A stretch of DNA of 64,000 nt from positions 248,001 to 312,000 of the forward strand of contig NZ_VLLE01000005.1 in assembly GCF_007830055.1 (NCBI RefSeq), in the 5' to 3' direction. The DNA comes from Lacibacter cauensis (GTDB lineage Bacteria > Bacteroidota > Bacteroidia > Chitinophagales > Chitinophagaceae). The notes under the pieces are model-generated. The model was not told the origin of the DNA and did no database searches. It worked only from the letters and a program-made list of their open reading frames with translations. Of this stretch, positions 1-12,476 are shown piece after piece. The first letter of the stretch is position 1. Each line of letters opens with the position of its first letter. A program made the position numbers and the translations under genes.

Positions 1-1
1 T

Positions 2-1690
2 AAAAAAGTAGAAACAGTGCCGAAAGATTGGTTCGGTTCTGATCTTGTGTTTGATACATTAGATCGTTTGGGAACTGTGGCTGCGTTTAACTTAAACGAT
101 CTTTATAACTATATCCCCAACGGCTTTAACCGCATTGGCGGCGATTTCTTGGATGCTGCAAGCGGCGATGCAATCCCAAGCCGTAACAATACATTGGTGG
201 AGTATTATACCAACCGCCGTGTAAGTGTGGTGAGTAACCCCGATCCGTATTGGGGCAACAGTTATGCAGGCATCCGCAGAACAAATATTTTTATGCAGAA
301 CATCAACAAAGTACCCATTGTTGAAACCGATGCTGCAACCATTGCGCAGGCAAAACTTACCCGGCAGTACTGGCGTGCAGAAGCGAGATTTATCCGTTCG
401 TTGATGTATTTCGAATTGCTGAAACGTTATGGTGGCGTACCGCTTATTGGTGATAAAATTTTTACGCTGGACGATAATTTACAGATACCACGCAACACGT
501 TTGCAGAATGTGTAAACTACATTGTAAGCGAGTGTGATATTGTAAAAGACAGTTTGCGTAAAGAAGCGATTGCAGATGGCGACTGGGGACGTATACCGCG
601 TGGTGCTGCTATTGCATTAAAATGTCGTGTGTTGTTGTATGCTGCAAGTCCGCTGTTTAACGGTGGAGGTTTTGAAACCGATCCTGTTAAGCGTGCATTA
701 ACCGGTTATCCTTCGTTTGATGCAAGCCGCTGGAATGCTGTGATTGCAGCAGCGGAAGAATTGCGTAACCTGGGTTATTATAAATTGAACGATGCTGGTA
801 CGCCTAATTTCTTTGCTGCAACATTTACCACAAAGAAAAATGCAGAGATCATTCTTGCAAAACAAAGTTCAAACAATACAAGTTTGGAAAATACACAGGC
901 TCCTGTAGGTTATGCAGGTGTTGCTGCTAGCCAGGGATTCACCAGTCCTACACAAAATTTTGTAGATGCATTTCCGATGTTGAATGGACTGCAGCCCTTT
1001 AATGCAGATGGGTCTATTAATACAGCATCGGGCTATAGCGCAACTAATCCCTACGCAAATCGTGATCCCCGTTTAGATGTTACCGTTTTCCGCAATGGTT
1101 ATACATGGCTAGGCCGTACAGTAGAAACTTTTGAAGGTGGTCGTGATAAACCTAATACTTCTTCAACTGCAGTGCAAACAAAAACGGGTTATTACCTGCG
1201 TAAGTTCCTCGGCAATTTTCCTACAGGTTCAACTTACTCTAATCAAAGTCACAACTTCCCCATTTTCCGTTATGCAGAAACATTGCTGAACTATGCAGAA
1301 GCATTAAACGAAGTAGGCAGAGTGGAAGAAGCTGTCATACAAATCGGTTTGATTCGCAAACGTGCAGGTATTACTGCAGGAAGTAATAATCGTTACGGTA
1401 TAAAGGTGGGTATTACACAAGCCGAAATGCGTGATGTGGTGCGTAATGAACGCCGTATTGAACTGGCGTTTGAAGAGCATCGTTTCTGGGATCTGCGTCG
1501 CTGGAAAACAGCTGCAGCGGAGTTAACTGCTCCGGTATACGGTATGCGTATCACGTCATCAGGAAGCACGCTTACTTATCAAAAAGTACAGGTGGGCACA
1601 CTTCAGTTTGATCAGAAACTATATCACATGCCGATACCTTACGATGAGATGGTGAAGAATCTTGCACTCATTCAAAACGAAGGATGGTAA
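2..1690 (+). CDS. SusD/RagB family outer-membrane glycan-binding lipoprotein (5' end outside window)
   Basis: The frame is open back to the first bases of the window, so the start, signal peptide and lipobox lie upstream. A GTG at 17 is only an internal candidate and should not be taken as the start. The visible 560 or so residues have the SusD layout: a helical TPR-like core, including the segment RAEARFIRSLMYFELLKRYGG near residue 120, and the C-terminal RagB/SusD signature VRNERRIELAFEEHRFWDLRRW followed by a MPIP segment. SusD proteins are surface lipoproteins that bind oligosaccharide and form a lid over the SusC channel. Its own SusC should lie just upstream of the window, because the next gene is a SusC with its own SusD. 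The gap to that SusC is 33 bp, consistent with one operon. Confidence 0.93.
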   Translation, partial: KKVETVPKDWFGSDLVFDTLDRLGTVAAFNLNDLYNYIPNGFNRIGGDFLDAASGDAIPSRNNTLVEYYTNRRVSVVSNPDPYWGNSYAGIRRTNIFMQNINKVPIVETDAATIAQAKLTRQYWRAEARFIRSLMYFELLKRYGGVPLIGDKIFTLDDNLQIPRNTFAECVNYIVSECDIVKDSLRKEAIADGDWGRIPRGAAIALKCRVLLYAASPLFNGGGFETDPVKRALTGYPSFDASRWNAVIAAAEELRNLGYYKLNDAGTPNFFAATFTTKKNAEIILAKQSSNNTSLENTQAPVGYAGVAASQGFTSPTQNFVDAFPMLNGLQPFNADGSINTASGYSATNPYANRDPRLDVTVFRNGYTWLGRTVETFEGGRDKPNTSSTAVQTKTGYYLRKFLGNFPTGSTYSNQSHNFPIFRYAETLLNYAEALNEVGRVEEAVIQIGLIRKRAGITAGSNNRYGIKVGITQAEMRDVVRNERRIELAFEEHRFWDLRRWKTAAAELTAPVYGMRITSSGSTLTYQKVQVGTLQFDQKLYHMPIPYDEMVKNLALIQNEGW

Positions 1691-1723
1691 TCACAATCAA
1701 ACTAACAGCTTAAAATAACGATA

Positions 1724-4700
1724 ATGAAAAAAATAATTTATATACTGTTTATACAACTGCTTGCAATGGCGCAGTTGCAGGCACAGAACAGAGTTGTTAC
1801 CGGTGTGGTTACAGATTCTGCAGGTCCTGTAGTGGGCGCAAGTGTAGTTGAAAAAGGACTGCTGAGTAATGGTACAGTAACCAATGCCGATGGACTCTTT
1901 ACAATTACGTTAAAAGGAAAAAGTAATACGCTTGTTGTTACGGGAGTTGGCTACCAGGAACTGCAGGTAAGTGTTGCCGGTCGTTCTGATGTTCGTATTA
2001 CACTTACACAAGATGCAGGCGGCTTGGAAGATGTGGTAATTGTTGGTTACGCCAAACAAAAGAAAGTAACATCAACAGGTTCGGTAAGTAGCGTAGCTGG
2101 TAAAGAATTGCGTGATAATCCTTCGGCGAGTTTGCAAAACACATTGGCTGGTCGTTTACCGGGTTTCTTTTCGGTACAGCCTTCGGGCCGCCCAGGTGCA
2201 GATGGTGCACAGTTTTTTGTACGTGGTATCAGCACTTACAATGGTTCTACTGCACCACTGATCATTGTGGATGATATTGAATTCAGTTACGATCAGTTTG
2301 CACGTCTTGATCCCAATGAAATTGAATCGCTGAGCATTTTAAAAGATGCATCTACAACGGCGGTATATGGTGTAAAGGGTGCAAATGGTGTGGTGATTAT
2401 TACAACACGCCGTGGTAAAATTGGTGCGCCAAAAATTTCTGCCCGCATTGAAACAAGTATGCAGCAGCCAACAAAAATTCCCCGTTACCTCGATGCCTAC
2501 GAATCGGCATTGCTGTATAACCAGGCGCAGATCAACGATAACAAGATCAATCCTGTTACCGGATTTACACCCCGCTTTTCGCAAACCGATCTTGATCATT
2601 ATAAAAACGGAACCGATCCTTACGGTCATCCGAATGTTGATTGGTACAGTACTTTGTTCAAACAGTTCAGCAAACAATACCGGGCCAATTTTGATATCAG
2701 CGGAGGTACGGAACGTGTAAAATACTTTGTATCACTCGGCGGCTTGTTCCAGGATGGTATGGTGAAAAATTTCAGTAAGGCGCAGGATGTAAACAGCAAC
2801 TACTATCACATGCGTTACAACTACCGCAGCAACCTCGATATTAAAGTAACCAATACAACTGATCTGCGTCTCGATTTGTATGGTAACATCGGCGAGATCA
2901 ACACCCCAAATGTGGGCAGCCCGTTTGGTTATAACGATGTGTTTTACGAGTACAGCAGTTTTTATTCGTTAGCGCCATTTGCTTACCCGGTGTATAACCC
3001 AAATGGTACTTATGGTTATAGTACCTGGCAGGTAAACGGTGGGTACAACAATGCTTCGTACAACACCAACAATATCGTTGGCCGTTTAACGATGTATGGT
3101 TACAACCGTAACTACGAAAACAACATGAACCTGATTACTACTGCAACGCAAAAGCTCGACTTTATTACAAAAGGGCTTTCGTTAAAAGGTACGTTGGCGT
3201 ATGCAAGCAGTTATGGTTATTCAAGAAGTATGACAAGGGATCAGTTTCCTTCTTTTATTCCAACGTATGATGCGGCTACTTCAACTTACAGCTACACACC
3301 AAGGGATCCGAACGTTTACCGTGTACGTCGTTTCTTCAGCGGATACAGTGCAGGTTCAACTATCCGTACATTAACAGCACAGGTGTTTCTGAACTACGAC
3401 CGTACTTTCGGTAAACATCATGTGTATGGTTTGGCATTGGTGAGCCAGGGAACTGATTTGCGTGCAAGTTCAAATGCTATTTACAATTTCATTCCAAATA
3501 ATTACCGTGGCTTTACCGGACGTGTCGGTTACAACTTCAAAGAAAAATATCTTGTTGAATTTAATACGGCTTACAACGGATCGGATCGTTTTGCAAAAGC
3601 AAACCGTTATGGTTTATTCCCTGCAGCATCTGCCGGTTGGAATATTGCTAAAGAAAATTTTGCGAAGAAAGTACTCCGCAACTTTAACAACTTAAAAATT
3701 CGTGCATCGTACGGGTTGGTTGGTAACGATAAATTCGGCAGCGGATTTTCGTATTACTATTTACCAACGTGGAGCAACTCCGGCTCTATCAACTTTGGTA
3801 CTACCAGTAACGGCTTTACCGGTATTCGTGAAGGTGCATTGGGTAACGACCAGGTTACCTGGGAAAAAGAAAAGAAGTTTGATCTTGGTTTAGACTTTGG
3901 TTTGTCTGGTAATAAGTTTTCGGGAACAATTGAATATTTCAAAAACCAACGTTACGATATCCTTACAGCAAGAGGAACGGTATCGGCAGTATTTGGGCAA
4001 AGTCTTCCGCCGGTAAACCTTGGTATTGTAAATAACGAAGGTTATGAAGTTGAATTGAATTACAACGGCAAGATCGGTCGTGAATTTCAGTATCGTTTAA
4101 AAGCAACCTACTCGTTTGCGAAGAACAAGATTGTATTTATGGACGAGCCGAACTATACAAATAAATACCAGGCTTTAACAGGCAACAGCATTGGTGTGCA
4201 ACGTGTGTACCGCTGGATTGGTTTTTACACAGACAGTGCAGATATTGCCAACAGTGCAAGGCCCGGCCAAACACCTTATCCCGGCGATTTAAAATATGCT
4301 GATCTGAATAAGGATGGAAAGATTGATGGTTTCGACCAGGAAGTAACAGGTTATCCAAACATTCCGAATACAACGTTTGGTTTCCAGATTGGGTTCAGCT
4401 ACAAAGGTTTTTCGGTAAATACATTCTTTCAGGGATCAATGAACTTTAACGTACGTGCTGTGGCAGAAGCAATCCGTCCGTTTGCTTCGAACCTGCAGGA
4501 CATTCACAGATATGCCTGGACACCCGAGTTAGGAAATAATGCACGTTTCCCACGTCTTTCATTGGTTGCAGGTCCAAGTGATGCGTTGTCTTTCCCTTCA
4601 ACCTTCTATTTCATTTCAGGAAACTTCCTGCGCTTAAAAACTGCAGAGATCGGTTACACCATTCCGCAGAAATGGATCAAGCGGTTGAAGGTAGATAATA

Positions 4701-4849
4701 TCCGCATTTACTCAAACGGGTACAATCTATTAACCTGGACAAAGCTCAGCAAGTTGTATGAATTCGATCCGGAAATTTCAACCAACACCGATCGTACCAT
4801 TTATCCTCCGCAACGGAGCGTAAACTTTGGTGTAAACGTTACTTTTTAA
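1724..4849 (+). CDS. SusC/RagA family TonB-linked outer-membrane receptor
   Basis: This 1041-residue protein has the usual length and order of a SusC. A signal peptide ends near LQAQ (residue 20). A CarboxypepD_reg-like beta-sandwich covers about residues 22-95 and contains VVTGVVTDSAG and GYQELQVSV. The plug domain follows at about 105-230, with the typical SILKDASTTAVYG and GANGVVIITTRRGK segments, and then a 22-strand barrel to the C-terminus, which ends in an aromatic (VNVTF). SusC imports oligosaccharides across the outer membrane using TonB energy. It lies 22 bp upstream of its SusD partner and heads the enzyme genes of a polysaccharide utilisation locus. The substrate cannot be read from the receptor itself. 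The downstream enzymes point to an arabinogalactan-type glycan. Confidence 0.97.
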   Translation: MKKIIYILFIQLLAMAQLQAQNRVVTGVVTDSAGPVVGASVVEKGLLSNGTVTNADGLFTITLKGKSNTLVVTGVGYQELQVSVAGRSDVRITLTQDAGGLEDVVIVGYAKQKKVTSTGSVSSVAGKELRDNPSASLQNTLAGRLPGFFSVQPSGRPGADGAQFFVRGISTYNGSTAPLIIVDDIEFSYDQFARLDPNEIESLSILKDASTTAVYGVKGANGVVIITTRRGKIGAPKISARIETSMQQPTKIPRYLDAYESALLYNQAQINDNKINPVTGFTPRFSQTDLDHYKNGTDPYGHPNVDWYSTLFKQFSKQYRANFDISGGTERVKYFVSLGGLFQDGMVKNFSKAQDVNSNYYHMRYNYRSNLDIKVTNTTDLRLDLYGNIGEINTPNVGSPFGYNDVFYEYSSFYSLAPFAYPVYNPNGTYGYSTWQVNGGYNNASYNTNNIVGRLTMYGYNRNYENNMNLITTATQKLDFITKGLSLKGTLAYASSYGYSRSMTRDQFPSFIPTYDAATSTYSYTPRDPNVYRVRRFFSGYSAGSTIRTLTAQVFLNYDRTFGKHHVYGLALVSQGTDLRASSNAIYNFIPNNYRGFTGRVGYNFKEKYLVEFNTAYNGSDRFAKANRYGLFPAASAGWNIAKENFAKKVLRNFNNLKIRASYGLVGNDKFGSGFSYYYLPTWSNSGSINFGTTSNGFTGIREGALGNDQVTWEKEKKFDLGLDFGLSGNKFSGTIEYFKNQRYDILTARGTVSAVFGQSLPPVNLGIVNNEGYEVELNYNGKIGREFQYRLKATYSFAKNKIVFMDEPNYTNKYQALTGNSIGVQRVYRWIGFYTDSADIANSARPGQTPYPGDLKYADLNKDGKIDGFDQEVTGYPNIPNTTFGFQIGFSYKGFSVNTFFQGSMNFNVRAVAEAIRPFASNLQDIHRYAWTPELGNNARFPRLSLVAGPSDALSFPSTFYFISGNFLRLKTAEIGYTIPQKWIKRLKVDNIRIYSNGYNLLTWTKLSKLYEFDPEISTNTDRTIYPPQRSVNFGVNVTF

Positions 4850-4871
4850 TTCATTCCGAAATTATTGAGAT

Positions 4872-6644
4872 ATGAAGAAGATTATTTTTTTACTCGCTTT
4901 ACTTACAGGTTTACAGGCCTGCAAAAAGCAAAACTCTTTCCTCGATGGCCAGGCGATTACGTTGGATGAAAACATGGTGTTTTCTGACAGTATCCGCACC
5001 ATGGCTTTCTTAACCGGCATCTATTCCGATATTGCTTTCAGTTTTAATAAAGGCCGTTGGGATTCGCATGGTAATACCGAGCAAGCCACCGACGATGCAG
5101 AGTACACACTTTCAGGTGTTGCACAAATTGCAGTAATCTTATACAACGGTTCTATTTCCCCAACAACTTACGATTCGAGAAGTATTGTGGGCGATTTCTG
5201 GAACACACCTTATACCAATATCCGCAGGGTAAACCTGTTACTCTCTAAACTTCCAAGTACTCCGCTTTCTGCAAGTTTGCAGGAGCGTGTAAAAGGAGAG
5301 GCGTTGTTTTTACGTGCTTGGTATTACACGCAATTGTTAATTGCTTATGGTGGTGTGCCTGTTGTGGGCGATAAAGTATTTGGTAAGGATGATTTGATTA
5401 ACCTGCCAAGAGAAACATTTGCAAACACAGTTAAATCTATTGTGGACGATCTTGACAAGGCAGCAGCTTTGTTGCCTGTAACCTACCCGAACGACATTGA
5501 TTATGGACGGGTAACAAAAGGGGCTTGCCAGGCATTGAAGTCGAGAGCATTGCTTTATGCTGCAAGCCCTTTATTTAATGGCGGATGTATTATTCCCGGT
5601 CACCCGGCAGAAGCATTGGTGAGCTATCCTACAGCAAGTGCAAGTTACTGGCAGGCTGCAGCCGATGCGGCGAATGCCGTGATCAGCAGCGGTACGTATT
5701 CGTTAATGGTAGATAACACAACAAAGCCAGGCTATGGTTTTTACAATGTGTTTTTGCAGCGTGTAAATCCTGAATACATTTTTGGCTACTACCGTGCACC
5801 CAACCGGGATTTTGAAGGTTATTACAATCCACGCACAAGAGGCGGTAGCTCTAACCGTTCGTTGCCAACGCAGGATCTTGTTGACTGTTTCCCTATGAAA
5901 AATGGGTTGCAACCATTGAATGCCGATGGCTCAATTAATGCCGCATCGGGCTATAGTGCAACCAATCCTTATTCGAACCGTGACCCCCGTTTTAATTATT
6001 CCATTATCTATAACGGATCGAGTTACTTTAATGCAACAGGTGGTCTTTCTCCTGTGTACACATTTGTAAACGGTACGGGAACTATTCCTGCACCTACAGC
6101 AACGCAGGATGCATTTGATGTGGGTACAACTACCGGTTACTTCAGCCGTAAAATGTGCGATTCGATGATCAGTGCCAACAGCAGTGCAAACACAAACCGT
6201 GCATGGCCGTTGATCCGTTATGCAGAAATTTTGCTGAACTATGCTGAAGCAATTAATGAAGCCGGACAAACTGCATTGGCATATCCCAAGCTTATTGAAT
6301 TGCGCCAGCGTGCAGGTATTGATCCCGGCGCCAACAACATGTATGGCTTAAAAGAAAATATGACAAAGGAAGAAATGCGGGCTGTGGTACGTAACGAGCG
6401 CCGTATTGAACTGGCATTTGAAGATCATCGCTGGCACGATATCCGTCGCTGGAAAATTGCTATGGTAACAAATAACCAGTACAACAAGGTGATGAAGATT
6501 ACCAAAAATTCGAACAGTACGTATACATATGAGCGGAGAGAATCGATCCGTCGTCATAACTTCCGTCCTGAAATGTACCTGATGCCGATACCAAGTACAG
6601 AGATTAATAAGATGCCTGCCTTGGTACAAAACCCAGGCTGGTAA
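4872..6644 (+). CDS. SusD/RagB family outer-membrane glycan-binding lipoprotein
   Basis: This 590-residue protein starts with a lipoprotein signal (MKKIIFLLALLTGLQAC), with Cys17 as the lipidated residue, followed by KKQNSFLDG, a normal SusD N-terminus. The RagB/SusD core follows, with GEALFLRAWYYTQLLIAYGG near residue 140 and the C-terminal VRNERRIELAFEDHRWHDIRRW signature. It shares several blocks with the truncated SusD at the window start, for example FPMKNGLQPLNADGSIN versus FPMLNGLQPFNADGSIN. The two SusDs are therefore paralogues from tandem SusCD duplication. It should cap the SusC encoded immediately upstream. Only 11 bp separate it from the following enzyme gene, so co-transcription is likely. 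Confidence 0.96.
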   Translation: MKKIIFLLALLTGLQACKKQNSFLDGQAITLDENMVFSDSIRTMAFLTGIYSDIAFSFNKGRWDSHGNTEQATDDAEYTLSGVAQIAVILYNGSISPTTYDSRSIVGDFWNTPYTNIRRVNLLLSKLPSTPLSASLQERVKGEALFLRAWYYTQLLIAYGGVPVVGDKVFGKDDLINLPRETFANTVKSIVDDLDKAAALLPVTYPNDIDYGRVTKGACQALKSRALLYAASPLFNGGCIIPGHPAEALVSYPTASASYWQAAADAANAVISSGTYSLMVDNTTKPGYGFYNVFLQRVNPEYIFGYYRAPNRDFEGYYNPRTRGGSSNRSLPTQDLVDCFPMKNGLQPLNADGSINAASGYSATNPYSNRDPRFNYSIIYNGSSYFNATGGLSPVYTFVNGTGTIPAPTATQDAFDVGTTTGYFSRKMCDSMISANSSANTNRAWPLIRYAEILLNYAEAINEAGQTALAYPKLIELRQRAGIDPGANNMYGLKENMTKEEMRAVVRNERRIELAFEDHRWHDIRRWKIAMVTNNQYNKVMKITKNSNSTYTYERRESIRRHNFRPEMYLMPIPSTEINKMPALVQNPGW

Positions 6645-6655
6645 AAAACAGAAAG

Positions 6656-7978
6656 ATGAAGTTTTCAAATTACCTGCTCTTGTTGTTTGCTTTTCAACTG
6701 CAAAGCTTTTCTGTAGTTGCACAGGCCACTGTGCAGCATGCAAAGCTGGTGAATGTGGGCGAAGGCTGGGCAGGTAATTCTGTTAATACCGTGGTGTTTC
6801 GTAAAAACTCGTTGGTAACACACAACGATGTTCAGTTCATTAGTTACTACGATGCAGATGGGTTTGTGGTGTTGGGTAAACGAAAGTTGAATGAACAAAA
6901 TTGGCAATTGAAACGCACTGCTTACAAAGGCAATATCAAAGATGCGCACAACAGCATCAGTATTGCAGTTGATGGCAAAGGTTATTTACACATGGCGTGG
7001 GATCATCACAATCATCCGTTACGTTATGTAAAAAGTAAAGAGCCCTTATCGTTGGAATTAACCGATAAGATGCCGATGATTGGCAAGGATGAAAGCAAGC
7101 TGAGTTATCCTGAGTTTTATCATTTGCCCAATGGCGATCTGTTATTCTTTTATCGTGATGGCGGATCGGGCAATGGTAATTTGGTGATGAACAGATATGA
7201 CGTTGCTACACAACAATGGAGTCGCATGCAGACAAACTTAATTGATGGCGAAGGTAAACGCAATGCATACTGGCAGGCTTGTGTTGATGCAAGAGGAATC
7301 ATTCATGTGTCGTGGGTGTGGAGAGAAAGTCCGGATGTAGCCAGCAATCATGATATGAGTTATGCGCTGTCGAAAGATGGTGGACGCAGCTGGCAAAAAT
7401 CTACAGGCGAAGTGTATCAATTGCCGATACGCATGGCTACAGCAGAAGTTGTTTGTACTATTCTGCAAAGCAGCGAACTCATCAATCAAACATCCATGAC
7501 AACCGATGCAGATGGTAATGCGGTAATTGCGAGCTACTGGAAAGGAAAGAACAATGTACCGCAGTATAAAATCATCAGCAGAACAACGAAAGGTTGGAAC
7601 GTAACTGATCTTGGTTTTCGTACAACCAATTTTAGTTTAAGTGGAGCAGGTACCAAACAAATACCTATATCAAGGCCGCAGGTATTATGTACCAGCAGCG
7701 GAAAGAAAAAACAGATCATGCTGGTTTTTCGTGATGCGGAAAGAGGCAATAAGGTTTCCATTGCGTGCGGAACAGTACAGCAAAAAACAAACTGGAATAT
7801 TATCGATCTCACAACAGATGGAGTGGGAGCATGGGAGCCAACGTACGATACCGAGTTGTGGAAAGCAAAGCAACAACTGCATTTGTTTGTACAAAACGTT
7901 ACACAGGCCGATGCTGAAGGCGTGGTAAATACAAAGCCTCAAATGGTACAGGTGTTGGAATGGCGTTTTAAAAAGTAA
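6656..7978 (+). CDS. BNR_4-type beta-propeller enzyme, GH145/PL42/PL24-25 superfamily (candidate Rha-GlcA cap-removing enzyme)
   Basis: This is a 440-residue protein with a signal peptide ending near VVAQ (residue 23). The repeated beta-sheet pattern, with GKGYLHMAW, GIIHVSWVWR and SKDGGRSWQ (an Asp-box-like turn), is that of the BNR_4 seven-bladed propeller. Characterised relatives include GH145 alpha-L-rhamnosidases acting on Rha-alpha-1,4-GlcA, and PL42, PL24 and PL25 lyases. His56 in THND, His98 in DAHNS and the cluster His117, His118 and His120 in WDHHNHPL are candidate active-site residues. The next gene, 9 bp away, is GH105, which removes unsaturated uronic acid. That pairing favours a role at rhamnose-glucuronate ends of arabinogalactan side chains. 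I cannot decide between hydrolase and lyase from sequence alone. Confidence 0.8.
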   Translation: MKFSNYLLLLFAFQLQSFSVVAQATVQHAKLVNVGEGWAGNSVNTVVFRKNSLVTHNDVQFISYYDADGFVVLGKRKLNEQNWQLKRTAYKGNIKDAHNSISIAVDGKGYLHMAWDHHNHPLRYVKSKEPLSLELTDKMPMIGKDESKLSYPEFYHLPNGDLLFFYRDGGSGNGNLVMNRYDVATQQWSRMQTNLIDGEGKRNAYWQACVDARGIIHVSWVWRESPDVASNHDMSYALSKDGGRSWQKSTGEVYQLPIRMATAEVVCTILQSSELINQTSMTTDADGNAVIASYWKGKNNVPQYKIISRTTKGWNVTDLGFRTTNFSLSGAGTKQIPISRPQVLCTSSGKKKQIMLVFRDAERGNKVSIACGTVQQKTNWNIIDLTTDGVGAWEPTYDTELWKAKQQLHLFVQNVTQADAEGVVNTKPQMVQVLEWRFKK

Positions 7979-7987
7979 ATCAACTGA

Positions 7988-9136
7988 ATGTACAAAGCAT
8001 TTCATAAATGGAACTGGATGGTTGTTGCTTTAGCGTTGCTGATCAGCTCCTGCAGTTCATCAAAGCAAACAGCAAAAACTGTTTCGAAAGAAGCCGTTTT
8101 AAACATCATTGATCAAGCCAATACCTATTGGCAAACAACCAATCCCGTACATGGTCGTGCGTTTTGGGATAATGCTGCTTACCATACCGGTAATATGGAA
8201 GCGTATGCATTAACAAGGAAAGAATCCTACAAAAATTATTCAGAAGCATGGGCCATCCGAAACGAATGGAAAGGTGCGAAAAGTAATAATAAAGCCGAAT
8301 GGAAATTTAACTACGGCGAGAAAGATGAGTATGTGTTGTTTGGCGATTGGCAAATTTGTTTTCAAACCTATATCGATTTGTACAACCTGCAACCAAACGA
8401 ACAAAAAATTGCACGAGCAAAAGAAGTGATGGGTTACCAGGTAAATACAACTGAAAATAAATACTGGTGGTGGGCCGATGGTTTGTACATGGTAATGCCG
8501 GTAATGACGAAGATGTATAAACTTACCGGTGATAAAATTTATCTCGACAAACTTTACGAATACTATACCTACGCCAACAGCATTATGTACGATGCAGAAG
8601 AAAAGATCTATTACCGTGATGCGAAATATGTTTATCCCAAACATAAAACTGCCAGTGGTAAAAAAGATTTCTGGGCACGTGGCAACGGTTGGGTATTTGC
8701 AGGTTTAGCGAAAGTATTGCAGGACTTGCCAAAAGATGATGCGCATTACAAGGAATACGTTGAGAAATTCAAAGGCATGGCTGCGACTTTAAAAAAATAC
8801 CAGCAGGCAGAAGGCCATTGGACAAGAAGCCTGCTGGATACAGCACAGTCGCCGGGTTACGAAACAAGCGGCACTGCATTTTTTACCTATGCGTATTTAT
8901 GGGGCATCAACAATGGTTATTTAGAGAAAGCAACGTGTCAAACAACCGCATTAAAAGGCTGGAACTATTTGCAGACAATTGCACTGCAGCCCGATGGTAA
9001 AATTGGTTATGTACAACCGATAGGTGAGCGTGCAATTCCAGGGCAGGTAGTGGATAAAAATTCTACAGCAAATTTTGGTGTAGGTGCATTTCTGTTGGCC
9101 GCCTGCGAAATGGTTCGCTTCATTGAAACAAAATAA
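7988..9136 (+). CDS. GH105 unsaturated glucuronyl/galacturonyl hydrolase lipoprotein
   Basis: This 382-residue protein has a lipobox (LISSC, Cys22), so it is predicted to be a lipoprotein. The (alpha/alpha)6-barrel shows the YteR/RhiN landmarks. These include GDWQ with Asp120, and WWWADGLYMVMPVMTKMYKLTG, in which Asp164 sits at the position of the general acid. FWARGNGWVFAGLAKVL and the C-terminal ANFGVGAFLLAACEMVR are also present. GH105 enzymes hydrate the double bond of 4,5-unsaturated uronic acids left by polysaccharide lyases, releasing the residue. In this operon the likely donor is a product of the adjacent propeller enzyme or of a lyase encoded elsewhere. The family assignment is strong. 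Preference for glucuronate over galacturonate is inferred from neighbours. A hairpin follows the gene. Confidence 0.9.
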   Translation: MYKAFHKWNWMVVALALLISSCSSSKQTAKTVSKEAVLNIIDQANTYWQTTNPVHGRAFWDNAAYHTGNMEAYALTRKESYKNYSEAWAIRNEWKGAKSNNKAEWKFNYGEKDEYVLFGDWQICFQTYIDLYNLQPNEQKIARAKEVMGYQVNTTENKYWWWADGLYMVMPVMTKMYKLTGDKIYLDKLYEYYTYANSIMYDAEEKIYYRDAKYVYPKHKTASGKKDFWARGNGWVFAGLAKVLQDLPKDDAHYKEYVEKFKGMAATLKKYQQAEGHWTRSLLDTAQSPGYETSGTAFFTYAYLWGINNGYLEKATCQTTALKGWNYLQTIALQPDGKIGYVQPIGERAIPGQVVDKNSTANFGVGAFLLAACEMVRFIETK

Positions 9137-9170
9137 GAAAAAGGCAATTCCATATCAGCAGTTATAAAAT

Positions 9171-9194
9171 AACCGGCTGTTTCTACAGCCGGTT
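9171..9194 (+). terminator. Stem-loop between GH105 and GH2
   Basis: AACCGGCTGT and ACAGCCGGTT form a perfect 10-bp stem with a TTCT loop. Only a short T-run follows on the + strand, so this could be a partial terminator, an RNA-processing site or an mRNA 3'-stabilising element that separates the SusCD/BNR_4/GH105 part from the GH2-GH51 part of the locus. Confidence 0.6.
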
Positions 9195-9216
9195 TCTAAA
9201 ACAAAAAAAGTATTAA

Positions 9217-12363
<3,147 letters not shown>

Positions 12364-12388
12364 TTTTAGTACATCTATGCGGAATTTG

Positions 12389-12440
12389 TGTCCTTTATGT
12401 ATGCTCTGTGTGTTCAAATTGCAGGGATGCATAAAGGACA
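12389..12440 (+). repeat. 11-bp inverted repeat between GH2 and GH16
   Basis: TGTCCTTTATG (12389-12399) and CATAAAGGACA (12430-12440) are perfect reverse complements with a 30-base spacer, in the 113-bp gap between two PUL enzyme genes. No T-run follows, so it does not look like a standard terminator. It may be an RNA-processing or regulatory structure, or a remnant of an intergenic repeat. Confidence 0.5.
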
Positions 12441-12476
12441 TGAAGTTAAAAGCAACTTATCAATCTTTTTTCCATC

